A DNA stretch of 50,000 nucleotides, from NCBI GenBank assembly GCA_012295275.1, contig CM022674.1, positions 8,134,760 to 8,184,759 of the forward strand. Direction: 5' to 3'. Both the position numbers and the translations under genes were made by a program. How positions within the stretch are numbered: the stretch's first letter is position 1; every line of letters starts with the position of its first letter. This DNA comes from Chrysomallon squamiferum. Its lineage: Eukaryota; Mollusca; Gastropoda; Neomphalida; Peltospiridae. This document shows, one piece after another, positions 25,250-39,027 of this stretch. The notes under the pieces were generated by a model. It searched no databases and was not told where the DNA came from. It saw only the letters and a list, made by a program, of their open reading frames with translations.

Positions 25250-26880
25250 TAAATATAAGGAAACTCATTACACCATAGGCTGGCAATTCGTGTGGATTAG
25301 AAGTGAGAAACATCATCTGCACTTTTCAAAAAATTAAAATCAAAATTTGTCATGGGGAAACAATAAATATTATTAACATGTAACAAAATTAGAATGTGTT
25401 TCCTTAACGACCCAGCCAATGGAGTTTGGTAAACGTGTTTATCATACATTGTGATAAACCCGACATAAATCTTCACTCTTCATTGGGGGCACTAAAACTG
25501 TCGACAGCAGCAATCAGCTGAACACATTAATATTATGTTCATAAATGTCACATTCACGTAATGAGATTTCTTGTAGCAAACTATCGTTCAGAAAACAATA
25601 ACCATAAATGTGTGTGTGTGTGTGTGTGTGTTTGTGTGTGTGATTATTATAGTATTATATATTCGATATATAAAATATAAAATTACTTTTTACATCAGCA
25701 CAGTTTTAGTCTAATATGAGATGTATTTCATGTAGGGCAAAACTCATATTAAGTCTGTTAAACGTTTCCGAGAAACGTTTCGTGTACTTTGTTTGAAAAC
25801 GGTGTAAAAATCATCGTTTTATTTCAGGTCACATGAAGACAGTTTGTAGAATTCAAGGAATAACAGGAACTGCACTTTTATAACTCCTAATCATGAATCC
25901 TAGCTATATTGTTTAATGTAACTCTTTAAACAAAATTGTCAAATCGAATTATCATAACAAATCACTTTAACGAATGAATGAATGAATAAATAAATAAATA
26001 AATAAATAAATAAAGACAACAGAGAGATAAACATTCAGAAAAAAAAAAGTATTCTAAAAGGTGCGGTATATAAAAATAGGTTTAAACGGATTGAGAAAGC
26101 TAGTGGACATATCAGTGCGAAGCGATTTAGAAAGAAAAAAAAATGCAATCTCTTCAGAAAAACACAACACTAAATGATACTGGACAGATGAGCGAAATGA
26201 TGACGCATCTTAGGCGACTATCAATCGATTCCGTTATAATAGCGCATTTAAATATTTAATTACTGCAATGCTTTTAAAAAAATGAAACATGTTTATTAAC
26301 GGACGAACGCATTACTGATCGCAAAGGATTGATTGAAACCGTGTACGTCAGTCAGATGAATCGGTCATCCATCAAGGTATTTAGAAATGTCGCCATCCGC
26401 AAACACGCTATTTCCATAATAAAAATAAAGATCTTCTTGAATCAATCGCCCATCAAAACACTTTAAAATATCGTCATTCACAGACGTACTTTTACCGCAA
26501 GACTTTTAAAACGAGTTTGTTCAAGAAATGATCTTATCTGTGCGAATGTAACAGACCAGAACAGACACGAAGCAAACAGTTGCGTACCAGTATCAGGTTT
26601 TCTCCTCTTTTTTCTTTTTTCATCAGACGTTTGCAGTTTTGAACTCTCTGTTAACTCTGATGTTATGGACAAGTGTCATTACCGTGGAGCTCACAAACGT
26701 AATCAGAAAAACAGGACGAATTTTCTATTTACGTAGTGATCTTGTAACTGATACAACAGGTGAATGTGATGAAACACTTGACTGTATCGTTAAAGGGTTT
26801 CTCAGAGTACTTATTTACTTTTAGAAGAAAAAAAACCGAAAAACTATTCTGTTAGGCTTTTATGAAGACATTTTTCATTC
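24051..26880. other. Non-coding stretch upstream of the GPCR
   Basis: AT-rich DNA with small simple repeats: (CACT)n at about 24635-24680, (AAT)n at 25218-25246, (TG)n at 25610-25641 and (AAAT)n at 25982-26014. Open frames of about 60-70 codons have no motif. No gene seen. Confidence 0.6.
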
Positions 26881-26889
26881 ATATATACA

Positions 26890-27005
26890 ATGATACATAC
26901 ATACATACATACATACATACATACATACACATACATACATACATACATACATACATACATACATACATACATACATACATACATACATACATACACATAC
27001 ATACA
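26890..27005. repeat. (ATAC)n microsatellite
   Basis: About 28 tetranucleotide units with two CACATAC interruptions. The frame reads as repeated Tyr-Ile-His-Thr and is an artefact. Confidence 0.95.
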
Positions 27006-27119
27006 TATTTAAATAAATATATCCAAAAAAATATTTACTATATAGAGTATTCTAAGAATTCTTCAAAGAAATATCGGTTAATATATTTTAGTTATGTAAA
27101 TATGTTTTGTCTTGCTTCA

Positions 27120-27960
27120 TGAAACAAATTTAAATTAATACAGTGTAGTTATAACAAATATAGTTTTTTAATGCTTCTTCACACTAAATTAAATTAATAT
27201 AAATTTACTGATGCAGATAAACTCTTACATATACTAACTCATATAATAAATCCGTTTTCAACTCATCTGATTTTTTTTTCTATGATTTTTAAAAACAATT
27301 TTAAAATAAAACCTTTACGGTCAACATCTTTAACGAAAACTGCTTTACACAAATTTAAATTAATAAATCAGACCCTTTCCGTTAATTCTTAAAACAAATT
27401 CAAATTGATACGTCCGTAGATAAGCTTATTGTTGTATGTCTAATGTTGCTGCTAATTTTTATGAAATATTTCAATTAATGTATAATAGAGGGATCTATCG
27501 CTAAAACTATAGGGTTCTACCTGTACTGATATAACTAATGTATTCTGTGAATTCTATAAAACAGTTTAATTTAATACATCAGTAGATAAATTTATCGATT
27601 ACACTCACTCTGATATCATCTTCACACAAATTTAAATTAATATATATAAAAAGTTAAATTGCAAAAAACATACTGATACTTTACCGATACAACCAACATC
27701 TTTTGAGAAATCATTTCACACAAATTAAACTCAGTACATCCAGACAGGTGTTTATCCAAGTAGACAGAATCGTTTTTTGAGATATCTTCTTAACACAAAT
27801 TTAAATTTCAAGACACATATAGATACCATTACCAATACAACCAATATTTTTTGTAAAATGTTCTTCACACAAATTTAAATCAATACATCCATACAGATAT
27901 TTACCAAAACAGACATAATCTTTTTTCCAGACATGTTCTTCACACAAATTTATGGTAAGA
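27120..27960. repeat. Diverged tandem array with CACACAAATTTAAATTAATAC core
   Basis: Variants of ACAAATTTAAATTAATACATCC recur near 27124, 27180, 27350, 27395, 27560, 27625, 27717, 27793, 27866 and 27940, mostly 70-90 bases apart. Late copies share a CAGATATTTACCAA middle. The array enters the left arm of the inverted duplication, but its outer copies have no partner at the right arm. Confidence 0.6.
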
Positions 27961-29571
27961 TCTGATACGGTTTCAAGGCTAACAAACGATGGTTTTTTCT
28001 CAAAGTACTTTTCTTTACTTGTTTTACCACTGATGTCAAGGAGTACTCATACTACCAAGAATTCTTTCTTTCGACTCCAATGATTGATGCTGTCTTCTCT
28101 AGCCTCCATCTGGATAATTCATACAAGTTTTTATATTATTAGCCTCTTTCTTACAGAATCATCTTACATCATACATCTTTTTTCCGCAGGAGACACAAAA
28201 TTTATAGCAGTCATAATGGTTTTCTGTGCTGCCTGCATATCTGAGATGGTTAAGTTAACGATATATTTTGAATATTGGATTTTGTAATTTCTAGACACTT
28301 TGTGTATGAGGACGTTTAGCTAATGATTTATAAAAAAACAAAGAAGAATGCACTTTTTATTATTATTATTCATCGTAAATATCTTCAAACAAAAACTGTC
28401 ATGTGTAAACCGTAAGTCATTATTATCATGTAAAGATGTTAAATTTAGTTTGTTTATGGCAGCACAAGTTGTTGTTGGTTAATGTTTTTATCATCGACTA
28501 ATGGAGTGAAAGAGTTAATAATAATTTTCCTGAGAAACAGTTTTTGTAGAAACTCGCCTCGTTTTTCTGTTAACGGTAAGCAGTGTCATAGACATTTTAT
28601 ATAACAGTCTATGTAGAAACTCGTCTCGTTTTTCTGTTAACAGTAAGCAGTGCCATAGACATTTTATATAACAGTCTGTGTAGAAACTCGCCTAGTTTTT
28701 CTGTTTTACAGTCAGCAGATATTTTTTATAACAATCTATTAGAACTATCTGGATTGGGAAATGTTTATCATTGTACAAATGTAACTAGTAATCTTTCTAC
28801 CTACTTCATAATTTAGATTATATTCATTTATTTATTTATTCATACAAACGTACGTACGTATATACATAAATACATACATAAATACATTCATACATACATA
28901 TATACCATATATCAGACATAAATGCTTACTGCTTACAAGCACAAAGGTAAGTTGCATTACTACTAAGTATTTGACATATATATTTCAATGGCTGTCAAAG
29001 CAAATTATATAATTAATTACAATACTGAGATTAAAATACCTTTTACCTTGCTGTTTAAAAAGAAGATAAACAAACATTTTCGTTTTTTATAAACTTTTTA
29101 TGTGACTGTACTGCGTAGCTTTCCAGTTGTAATAGTTGGATAAAAAACACTTTACACAGCTTTGATGCAACAGAAGTAGGTGAGATAATTAAAAAAAAGA
29201 TGAAAGGAAACAGAAAACAAAAATCGGGTTTTATGTTACCACCTAAAGACAAAAACAAAAGGTTGACAGTTTTGTGAGATGAAATCATGACTGTGTTACT
29301 CAGTACTCTGTGATCAATACACAAATGAGACGCGGAAATCAGCGGAAATTAGTAACAACACTGTGAGAGTGAAAATGAGCAAAAAGAATCACTTTTACAG
29401 TAGTTCACTTCCAGAGTCGTTCACATTTTGTATTACTGCGTTTACCATTGTCTGCATGTAACCTCTGTGTGTTAGTAACTGTGCAAAACGTGAGTGTGTA
29501 GATGCGTGTGCGTTAACATGTTTGTCTGAATCTCTGTTGTCATTATCATCTTCAGACAGTGTGAATTTATC
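27783..29571. repeat. Left arm of a large inverted duplication
   Basis: Matches the reverse complement of 31491-33643 over its full length: the outer part (CACACAAATTTAAATCAATAC region), a 204-base block at 28084-28287 encoding an open frame that differs from its partner by one residue of 67, the 67-bp minisatellite, and the inner end CTTCAGACAGTGTGAATTTAT. Outside these limits similarity stops. The shared open frame is weakly hydrophobic, has no known motif and is probably not a gene. Confidence 0.9.
28547..28750. repeat. 67-bp minisatellite, 3 copies (left arm)
   Basis: TAGAAACTCG starts at 28547, 28614 and 28681, exactly 67 bases apart; the third copy is degenerate. Each contains CTGTTAACAG or a near variant, itself a palindrome. 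Confidence 0.9.
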
Positions 29572-30925
29572 TAATCAAGGTTACTAACCAATCTTGATTC
29601 GGTTCAGACTACACGCGGTTCTTCATTCTCTGAAGTATTCACGTGTTCACGCTGTGACACTGTGCACGGTTCCCAGTAGAAATAATGGTCCTTCCTTCTA
29701 CCCAGAATTGTGTTACACAAAGAAAATTATTAATTTCTTTAATTATTTATAGCACATCATTTCTGTGTTCTTTGTCTTCAAGACTCTGGTAGTTAGGTCT
29801 ATTATTGGAAAACAGTTCTTTCTTTTTTTATCTTCACGGCTTAAATGCAGTTTTGTTTCATGCACTATATCCACACACAAGCACACACATCCAAACACAC
29901 ATGGACTAAAACACTAATACAAACACATGCACATTCATTGGTACTTCTGATTAATGTTTCTGAAAATAGATCATACTGTTTGAGGAAAAAACTGAAGTGC
30001 GGAAAAATTGAAATATTAGTTTTAACTTAATTTACGTCAATTTTCCAGAAAGAATAAGTAACGCCTGTCAGAAATCATAAGAAAAAAAAAAATATGATTT
30101 ACATTACATATAAAAATAAAGACAAATTTAGCTTTAATAGTGGAAACCTGAAACATGATTTGTTGCAGCATCTTTTTTTTTTCTCCGATATGTGACATTA
30201 TATTTATATCGCTTAAACTATTATTATTATTATTATCATTATTATTATTATTCTTTTCTTCTTATTATTATTATTGTTGTTGTTGAAGTTATTAAATATC
30301 ATTATCATTATTATTATTAGTAGTAGTAGTAGTAGTAGTAGTAGTAGCAACATCAGCAGTAGTAGTAGCAGTAGTAGTAGTAGTAGTAGTGGTAGTGGTA
30401 GTGGTAGTGGTAGTGGTAGTGGTAGTGGTAGTGGTAGTGGTAGGTAGTCGTTATGAAATGGTGTGCAAATAAAGTATATTTTATAAGGGAGAGAGAGAGA
30501 CTTCAAATGTCAGATAATGTGTATGATTTTATCTGTGTCTGTCTTTATTTTGATTGGCATTTTGATCCACTGTACCTTTGTACCCGGTATAAACATATAA
30601 ACACAGCACACGTTTGAATGTGTGTGACTGCACACACAGACGCACAAAATTAACAGAGTCGTCAATGTCCGTGTCAAACTCTTCCTCACTTAGCAAACTG
30701 AAAAAAAGATTTGTCAATTCATGGCACGATTTTAATTTTTTATGATTTTTTAGAGAAACAAATTTTCTCTGTTCGCTGCAGGCGTCTATTTGAGGATTTA
30801 TGGTAACTAATTTTTTTTTTTTTTTTTTTTTTGTGTGACGAGAAGTGGGACCGTTTTTATATTTTCCTTCTGAAAAGTTAGCACATTAGCGATTGTACAG
30901 GTAAGATGTTGGTCGTTGTGCTACA

Positions 30926-30956
<31 letters not shown>

Positions 30957-31490
30957 TATCATCTATCTATCTATCTATGTATCTATATAAAAAATTAATG
31001 TGTGTTTAAATGTGTATACATACATAAACAAATATTTCGCTAATTAGAAAACTCGTACATAAGAACAAAACGCTCACGTCAAACTAAGAACTCCCGTGCA
31101 ACTATAAACTCTCACACAACAAAGTGACTCTGCTCAGTAAATACTCTCTAATACATTAGCTCTAACACGGCTGTAAGACAAACTTGACAGATATTTGAAT
31201 CTTGACAGTCAGTTTACAAACGTCTCAGCTAATCAATAGAATAAAATAAAGTTTACCGGAAAAAATGCATTGTTAGGCTTCCAGCAAATTAAGTTTCTAC
31301 ATCCATATAAATAACGTGACAATGGAGAACCTCGGCCGTTATTAATTATATATAGATTTTCTTCAGATCAAGTACACGCACACATACACACACACACACA
31401 CACACGCACAGAGACAAACCACACGCACACGCACAGAGACAAGACACACACACAATCATATACACACATATAGATATAATAGAGAAATAC
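29572..31490. other. Spacer of the inverted duplication
   Basis: Unique AT-rich DNA with simple repeats: (TTA)n 30220-30320, (TAG)n passing into (TAGTGG)n 30318-30446, poly-T around 30811-30831, (CA)n 30927-30950, and a CA/CG-rich stretch 31375-31465. Small open frames at 29845-30030 and 30529-30717 lack motifs. No gene seen. Confidence 0.7.
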
Positions 31491-32171
31491 ATAAATTCAC
31501 ACTGTCTGAAGATGACAACAGAGATTCAGTTTTTCTGATACTAACATAGACACATTAACGCACACGCATCTACACACTCACGTTTTGCACAGTTACTAAC
31601 ACACATGCACACAATGGTAAACGCAGTAATACAAAATGTGAACGACTCTGGAAGTGAACTACTGTAAAAGTGATTCGTTTTGCTCATTTTCACTCTCACA
31701 GTGTTGTTACTAATTTCCGCTGATTTCCGTGTCTCATTTGTGTATTGATCACAGAGTACTGAGTAACACAGTCATGATTTCATCTCACAAAACTGTCAAC
31801 CTTTTGTTTTTGTCTTTAGGTGATAAAATAAAACCCGATTTTTGTTTTCTGTTTCCTTTCATCTTTTTTTAATTATCTCACCTGCTTCTGTTGCATCAAA
31901 GCTGTGTAAAGTGTTTTTTATCCAACTATTACAACTGGAAAGGTACGCAATACAGTCACATAAAAAGTTTATAAAAAACGAAAATGTTTGTTTATCTTCC
32001 TTTTAAACAGCAAGATAAAAGGTAATTTAATCTCAGTATTGTAATTATATTATATAATTTGCCTTGACAGCCATTGATATATAAATGTCAAATATTTAGT
32101 TGTAGTGCATCTTACCTTTATGTTTGTAAATAGTATGCACATATGTCTGATGTAGGGTATACATGTATATA

Positions 32172-32178
<7 letters not shown>

Positions 32179-32207
<29 letters not shown>

Positions 32208-32313
32208 TGTATGTATGTATGTATGTATGTATGTATGTATGTATGTATGTATGTATGTATGTATGTATGTATGTATGTATGTATGTATGTATGCTTGTAT
32301 GTTTGTATGTATG
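32179..32313. repeat. (ATGT)n microsatellite in the right arm
   Basis: About 33 uninterrupted ATGT units. The matching place in the left arm (28848-28910) has only a short, interrupted ACGT/ACAT tract. Confidence 0.95.
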
Positions 32314-32423
32314 AATGTATGAATATTATTATATGTGTCCGCCTAGATTATAGATAGGTAGAAAGACTAGTATGTACATTTGTCTGCAATGATAAACATT
32401 TTCCAATCCAGTCAGTTCTAATC

Positions 32424-32890
32424 AACTGTTATATAAAATCTGCTTACTGTTAACAGAAAAACTAGGAGAGTTTCTACATAGACTGTTATATAAAATGTCT
32501 ATGACACTGCTTACTGTTAACAGAAAAACTAGGAGAGTTTCTACATAGACTGTTATATAAAATGTCCATGACACTGCTTACTGTTAACAGAAAAACTAGG
32601 AGAGTTTCTACATAGACTGTTATATAAAATGTCTATGACACTGCTTACTGTTAACAGAAAAACTAGGAGAGTTTCTACATAGACTGTTATATAAAATGTC
32701 TATGACACTGTTTTCTGTTAACAGAAAAACGAGGCGAGTTTCAACATAGACTGTTATATAAAATGTCTATGACACTGTTTTCTGTTCACAGAAAAACGAG
32801 GCGAGTTTCAACATAGACTGTTATATAAAATGTCTATGACACTCTTTACTGTTAACAGAAAAACTTGGAGAGTTTCTACAAAAACTGTTT
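32424..32890. repeat. 67-bp minisatellite, 7 copies (right arm)
   Basis: Seven units, each with ACTGTTATATAAAATGTC then CTGTTAACAGAAAAAC and GAGTTTCTACATAG. Copies 1-4 are nearly identical (ACTAGGAGAG); copies 5-6 share another variant (ACGAGGCGAG, TTTCAACATAG), which shows local spread of variants. Confidence 0.93.
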
Positions 32891-33836
32891 CTCAGGGAAA
32901 TTATTATTAACTCTTTCACTCCATTAGTCGATGATAAAAACATTAACCAACAACAACTTGTGCTGCCATAAACAAACTAAATTTAACATCTTTACATGAT
33001 AATAATGACTTACGGTTTACACATGACAGTTTTTGTTTGAAGATATTTATGATGAATAATAAAAAAAAGTGCATTCTTCTTTGTTTTTTATAAATCATTA
33101 GCTAAACGTCCTCATACACAAAGTGTCTAGAAATTACAAAATCCAATATTCAAAATATATCGTTAACTTAACCATCTCAGATATGCAGGCAGCACAGAAA
33201 ACCATTATGACTGCTATAAATTTTGTGTCTCCTGCGGAAAAAAGATGTATGATGTAAGATGATTCTGTAAGAAAGAGGCTAATAATATAAAAACTTGTAT
33301 GAATTATCCAGATGGAGACTAGAGAAGACAGCATCAATCATTGGAGTCGAAAGAAAGAATTCTTGGTAGTATGAGTACTCCTTGACATCAGTGGTAAAAC
33401 AAGTAAAGAAGAGTACTTTGAGAAAAAAAAACCCCATCGTTTGTTAGCCTTGAAACCGTATCAGATGTTATCATAAATTTGTGTGAAGAACATGTCTGGA
33501 AAAAAGATTCTGTCTGTTTTGGTAAATATCTGTATGGATGTATTAATTTAAATTTGTGTGAAGAACATTTTTTTGAAAATATTTGTTGTATTGGTAAAGG
33601 TATCTGTATATGTTTTGAAATTTAATTTGTATTGAAGATCATTTCGCATGGGGTATATTAGGTTTCCTAATGAATCTAGTTTACTTCGGATCTTGCAAGG
33701 ACTGAAACAAAACTTTGACTTGTTAGTCTTCTGGTGTAGGCTGAAAGGAAACCTAATGTTAGGAAGAAAGCTAGAACATACCGGAATGAAACTAAACATT
33801 AAAATCTTTCAGAATTATTAAAAATATATAATAATA

Positions 33837-33837
<1 letters not shown>

Positions 33838-33916
<79 letters not shown>

Positions 33917-33917
33917 A
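33838..33917. repeat. (GAT)n microsatellite
   Basis: About 26 pure GAT units, ending in AATAAATAAATA. Confidence 0.95.
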
Positions 33918-33979
33918 ATAAATAAATAAATAAATTTGACATGAATAGAGTTTTCGTGTTATGTATTGTCTGTCAGAGT

Positions 33980-34440
33980 TTTCAGGGTAAGACGTGCTTT
34001 ACGTAATTTAAACTGCTTATACTCGGCGTCTTTGTCCTCGAATTAGAGAAAACTGCTTATACAGAGAATCGTGGCCAAAGTCAAAACACAGCTTATAACC
34101 GGGCGATGTCATCTCTATTGAGTGGTGTAGATTACATTTTGTTATTGAACAGATAGTGTTGAATAAATTTCCATTAGAGATCTGCAGTTCATATCGTGTT
34201 AAGAGCTATGATTGAAAATTAGTTATTGTCTTATAAACGACGTTGAAGCAGGCTGCATTTTCATCAGACGTTGAAAATCTAATACGTTTCTACATTAGTC
34301 GTTGTGGTTTGAAGGATGTTCTAGATGGATGCAGTTTCAATGGCGCTGAAAGTCGGTTATTTTCTCCATTAGTCGACGTGAATAATGTTTAGTTCCTCGC
34401 TATTTCAATAGAAAGTCGTTATCTTCAAACATCAGCAACT
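33980..34440. repeat. Diverged tandem repeat, period about 60-75 bp
   Basis: GTTGAAAATC/GCTGAAAGTC followed by a TAATACGTTTC/GGTTATTTTC segment and CATTAGTCG recur near 34212, 34271, 34347 and 34409; AACTGCTTATAC is repeated near 34009 and 34050. Weak similarity, judged by eye. Confidence 0.35.
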
Positions 34441-37400
34441 TCAGTTCTACGTCTGTTGAAGAATTCTCTGTAACTTTCTGCACGTCACTAATGGAGAAGT
34501 CTTCCTTCTTGTTGTGTGTTTCTTCAATGTTTATTTCAAGTATCACCTCAGCTCCACTCGTTGTGACAATACACTTAATGAAATGCGGATAAGTCTTAGT
34601 TCGATAAGACATTAATTAGCTCGATGCGCAAAATGTTATTTCTGCTTCAAGAAAATCATTTATACACTGTTCACAACAAAAGTTTATTTTGATTAGTGCC
34701 TTTGTTTGTGTGAGCTTAAAAAAAAAAAAAAAAAAAATGAAAAAAAGAGTAAAATTAGGAAGGTATTTATGTTGAGCATTAGTTCGATGCATAAAAAAGA
34801 ATAGAACAAAGACTGGTGTAACATCGTTGAAACATGTCTGAATTTGTTTGCTGTTTTGTTTTGGGTTTTTAAATTCTAAAACATTTTTCGGTTAGATAGT
34901 GTGGTATGATAATTGTATCATCCACAAGGATTTTTTTAAAAGGTAAAAAATAAAGTAAAAACAAAATTAAATTAAAAAGAAAGAAAGAAAGAAAAGGAGG
35001 AAACAAGAAAAAGAAATTAAAGAGGTGACCTAAACGTTTTTATTTAAAAAAAAAAAAAAAATCTTTCATCGGCGTCTTCTGGACAAAATAAGGAGAATTC
35101 AGTAACAAAATGTAATCATCTTGTAATAAACTTCAAATTGAAGCATGATATAAAATAACATAGAAATTCTCTGTCTGGAGCAAAAGCAAACATTAATTTT
35201 TGTTTCGTCTGTGACTTTCCAGTTAGAAAGATAAACAGAAAAGGTGATAGACTGGTGAAGACTTATCGCTTGAAAACATTTTGCTGTTCTTGTCAGAAAC
35301 TGTCACACAGATGATATGAGTATAGCAACATGATATTTTTTTCTTGATTGATTATCCATGTGTCTCTACAACATATTAACAATTCCAAAATTTATGATTA
35401 GACGCGCATTTCATTCTTAAAAATCGAATTTTATCCTGAAATTGTAGGTCGGTTTTCGTCTCAGTAGATAAAAGAAAAAAAAAAAAAGAAAAAAAATGCA
35501 AATACGTTTGAACCATCAGAAATTATTTTTTCTGAATTTCGAACAGTTGTGTTTTTAATTGCACTAAAAAATATTGAGTGTAACTGAAGGTTAAAGATTC
35601 TAAAGTTCAGCACTATAAAATAAAGTGGAGAAAGAAATAAATCATTTCTGAGTTGTATTTTTGGACAAGAGATCAGATAACAATGACGTTAATTTTACTT
35701 TGGGACATTAGTCTAGAGAGCAATAAATGTAATTTCACTTTTTATACATAAAGTCTTTTTAAAAATTGATGCATTAAAATGATAAAGTAAAATATTTTAT
35801 ATAGAAAAGGCATGTTTGCTGTAAGAGAGGATACTCTAAGGATCTAATTTTGGAGGAATATATTTTGTTTCAGGTGTGAGAGATTCCAGAAAAACAGATT
35901 CACTATCACAAATAGATAACATAATATTTGTATACGATCAACTAAACTGACATGTGTTCTTGTAACGTCATTAACCATTTATATTAAACAACACAATACC
36001 TACTTTTCTTCTCGAAAATGAGAAAATACATGCAACTTAAAGAAATACATTTACATAACACAGACACACACTTTTACATGTACGCATGCACACACATACG
36101 TGTTGTTTGAATATGATTTACGTCCAATTAATTACCTGTTAATTCAAGTTGTGAATGTACAAGGTAAAATGTTATTTTATAATTTTTATTATTTTATAAT
36201 TGCCCTCATCATTCGTCTTTTTTTTTTTTCTATGTATCTCTGGATAAAACGGGCCTAATTTACATACAGCTATGTACATACATAAAACACCGCAGAAAAA
36301 CGTATAGAAACACATCGCTGCAATTTCTTTCATAATTTTATATATAAAACATTAAAAAAAAAACCAGTTTCTCTTCTAAAACAGATTAACGAAGACAAAA
36401 GTAACATGTGTTTTTCATTTGAACTGATTAATTATTTTTTTCACTTCCTGATTAATTAATCAGCACAGAGAAGTAGGGATAATGTAAGATAATATAATTA
36501 TCTGTGTTTAAGAAATAAGTCATCAGAACGTAATCAAATGGAACACTTCTTTGTGTGTGGAACGTCGAGACAAAGAAGCACTGAACTCGGCTGATGTCTG
36601 ATCTCTAACTCGAGTTTATTGCCAAAACAGATTCATGCCGGTGAGTTACTTGGTACGACACCAAAAAAGTTTCTAAATAATTTGTTTGGAAAGTGCTCTG
36701 TGATACAGCGTCAACTTTACTCACACGTTTCATAAACAACCGAGTCTGAAAGGTTTTATGAATTTGTTCTCGTGAAATATCTCAGCATTGATATGGAATA
36801 AATCATACTCGCATCTAGAGGCGGTTACGCAATCAGAAAAACCTCTCTATTTCATTTCTACATAGTACAATTAATACATACATATATATATGTATGTATG
36901 TAAGTAAAAAATAGAATATTGTACCAACGTAATGGTTATGTATCATACTGACACCCATATTTATTTATTTATTATGTCCCCAGACACCTAAGCAAGGTCA
37001 GTCCATTTTATTTACAGAAACTCTGGCCACTGTAAACTGCAGTATATGCTCACATTTCAGTGACTGCTGAAACGTTTTACTGGGAGAAAGCTCTTATTCA
37101 TTACTCACGCCTGCCAGTCGCTCATTAACAGCGGACAATGAAATGTGTGGTGTTTAATATCGCCGCGAGTTCACTTCATTCCCAGTTAAATGGTTTCGCT
37201 TAAACAACACTTGCAGCAAATCACTGCTTTCACACCTTTACTGCCGTTCTGTGTATTAGCTTTAAGGCTTACTGCAAACATTTTACATTCAGATATTTTA
37301 CTGCTTTAACTGTTTTCCATGCGGAACAGCAGTGGTAGTGTTACTAATTGATGAATCTGTTACTATTAAATATACGTTTTCAAATCCATTTTTTAGTTAG

Positions 37401-37843
37401 TTTTTTTTTCACAAAATAAATCGAATACTGATATTTTGATGTACATTAAGTTCCTCTGGAAATGAAATTTAAAAAAAGAAAAAAAAAAAAAAAATGCGCT
37501 ACTTCGGGGAAAACTAGTTGTATTTTTTGTCTAAAGAAATGATTTTCAAACAGGAGCATTAGTTCCCAGGTTAGGAATTTCAAAATTGGATATAATGTCC
37601 TTTGTGTACTATGTATCTTATTTATATATGTATATATATTTATATGTCTCTATCTACGTCTATCTATCTGAAAGTGTCTATCTATCTAGCTGTTAATCTG
37701 TCAGTCTGTCTGTCTATGTGTCTGTCTGTATCTCTGTCTGTATAGATAGATATAAAATGAAATACCAGTATATATGATTAACTGTAAGGTCGATGATGAA
37801 TTAAGAGCTAACAAAAAAATAAATAAATAAATAAATAAATAAA

Positions 37844-37893
<50 letters not shown>

Positions 37894-38540
37894 TGATGAT
37901 GAAAAAAAATGCCGCATCAAATTTTTCTCACACATACACTCAGAAATCTAAAAATTGTCATATTAATCTCTAGATAATTTCAAACACCCACCAACCCTTC
38001 CCACTCAAAAAAGCAAAAGCTATAAAATCAGTCACGGACATAATGTCTGATGTGCTGATTTAACGATATAATGATCTCAGAACATTGACAAAAACGTGTT
38101 ATTCGTGCTGCATAATGACAAAATGATAAGCAGTAAAAGTCTATTTTATTGCCCAAAGCCTGACAGATCATAAGAACTAGCCTATTCACCCATTAAACTG
38201 TGTTTCGTTCCAGACACTTGCCTCTGCTGTTTCACTAGAAATCGACTCCAGTTCTGTCATGTAAAAAACACCTAGTTGTTAATGTAAACAGAAGATGGAG
38301 ATTTCCGGCAAAGAATGTAAAACAGTGAAAGACAACTGGCTAATATGTGGTTTTAAATGTTTAAAATTCTAATACACTTGGTGATGTTAAATCAGTTATT
38401 ATGATTTGTTTTGTATCGTGACAGGCGATGAAATTAGAATGCAACTAAGTAGAGGGTTACAGACGCATCAAAACACACCAGTTTTATTTCTTCAAATCAA
38501 TACTTTGTAATAGGCATATCATTCATTTTGACAAGTTCAT
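34441..38540. other. Gene-poor stretch
   Basis: About 4 kb of AT-rich DNA with poly-A runs, an interrupted TCTA/TCTG tract (37650-37750), (AAAT)n-(AAT)n (37818-37900) and little else. A minus-strand 70-codon frame at 34400-34612 has a fair start but no recognisable domain. No gene, RNA or transposon identified. Confidence 0.55.
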
Positions 38541-38763
38541 TTCATTTATTAAGTTGACAAGATATAATGATATATTAAATAATATCGAATTAATTATCTA
38601 TTATGTCATAACATATTGTTTTTATACAGTAATAATAATGATAATAATTATTGTTATTGATGTTGTTATTTTTCTTTTTGCTGATGTCATTATTATAACT
38701 TTTGCTATTATTATTCTTCTTGTTTCTTTTTCGTCCTCTTTTCTCTTCTCCTTCTCCTTCTCC

Positions 38764-38996
38764 TTCTTCTTCTTCTTCTTCTTCTTCTTCTTCTTCTTCT
38801 TCTTCTTCTTCTTCTTCTTCTTCTTCTTCTTCTTCTTCTTCTTCTTCTTCTTCTTCTTCTTCTTCTTCTTCTTCTTCTTCTTCTTCTTCTTCTTCTTCTT
38901 CTTCTTCTTCTTCTTCTTCTTCTTCTTCTTCTTCTTCTTCTTCTTCTTCTTCTTCTTCTTCTTCTTCTTCTTCTTCTTCTTCTTCTTCTTCTTCTT

Positions 38997-39026
<30 letters not shown>
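38764..39026. repeat. Long pure (TTC)n / (GAA)n tract
   Basis: About 88 uninterrupted TTC units, preceded by CTTCTCC variants and followed by TTATTATTATT. It is a perfect polypurine-polypyrimidine mirror repeat of the kind known to form triplex (H-) DNA. All frames across it give homopolymeric Phe, Ser, Leu or Lys peptides, which are artefacts. Confidence 0.97.

Positions 39027-39027
<1 letters not shown>

Larger units (their letters stand above)
31491..33643. repeat. Right arm of the large inverted duplication
   Basis: Reverse-complement partner of 27783-29571. It is longer because the 67-bp minisatellite has seven copies instead of three and because an ATGT tract (32179-32313) has expanded. 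The best matching parts differ only at scattered single bases, so the duplication is fairly recent or kept similar by gene conversion. The flank beyond 33643 is unrelated to the left flank. Confidence 0.9.

Noticed and set aside
28084-28287. Conserved 67-codon frame in both arms (partner 33134-33337) as a gene
   Set aside because: Its conservation is explained by the recent duplication of the whole arm; the peptide has no motif and flanking non-coding DNA is equally similar.
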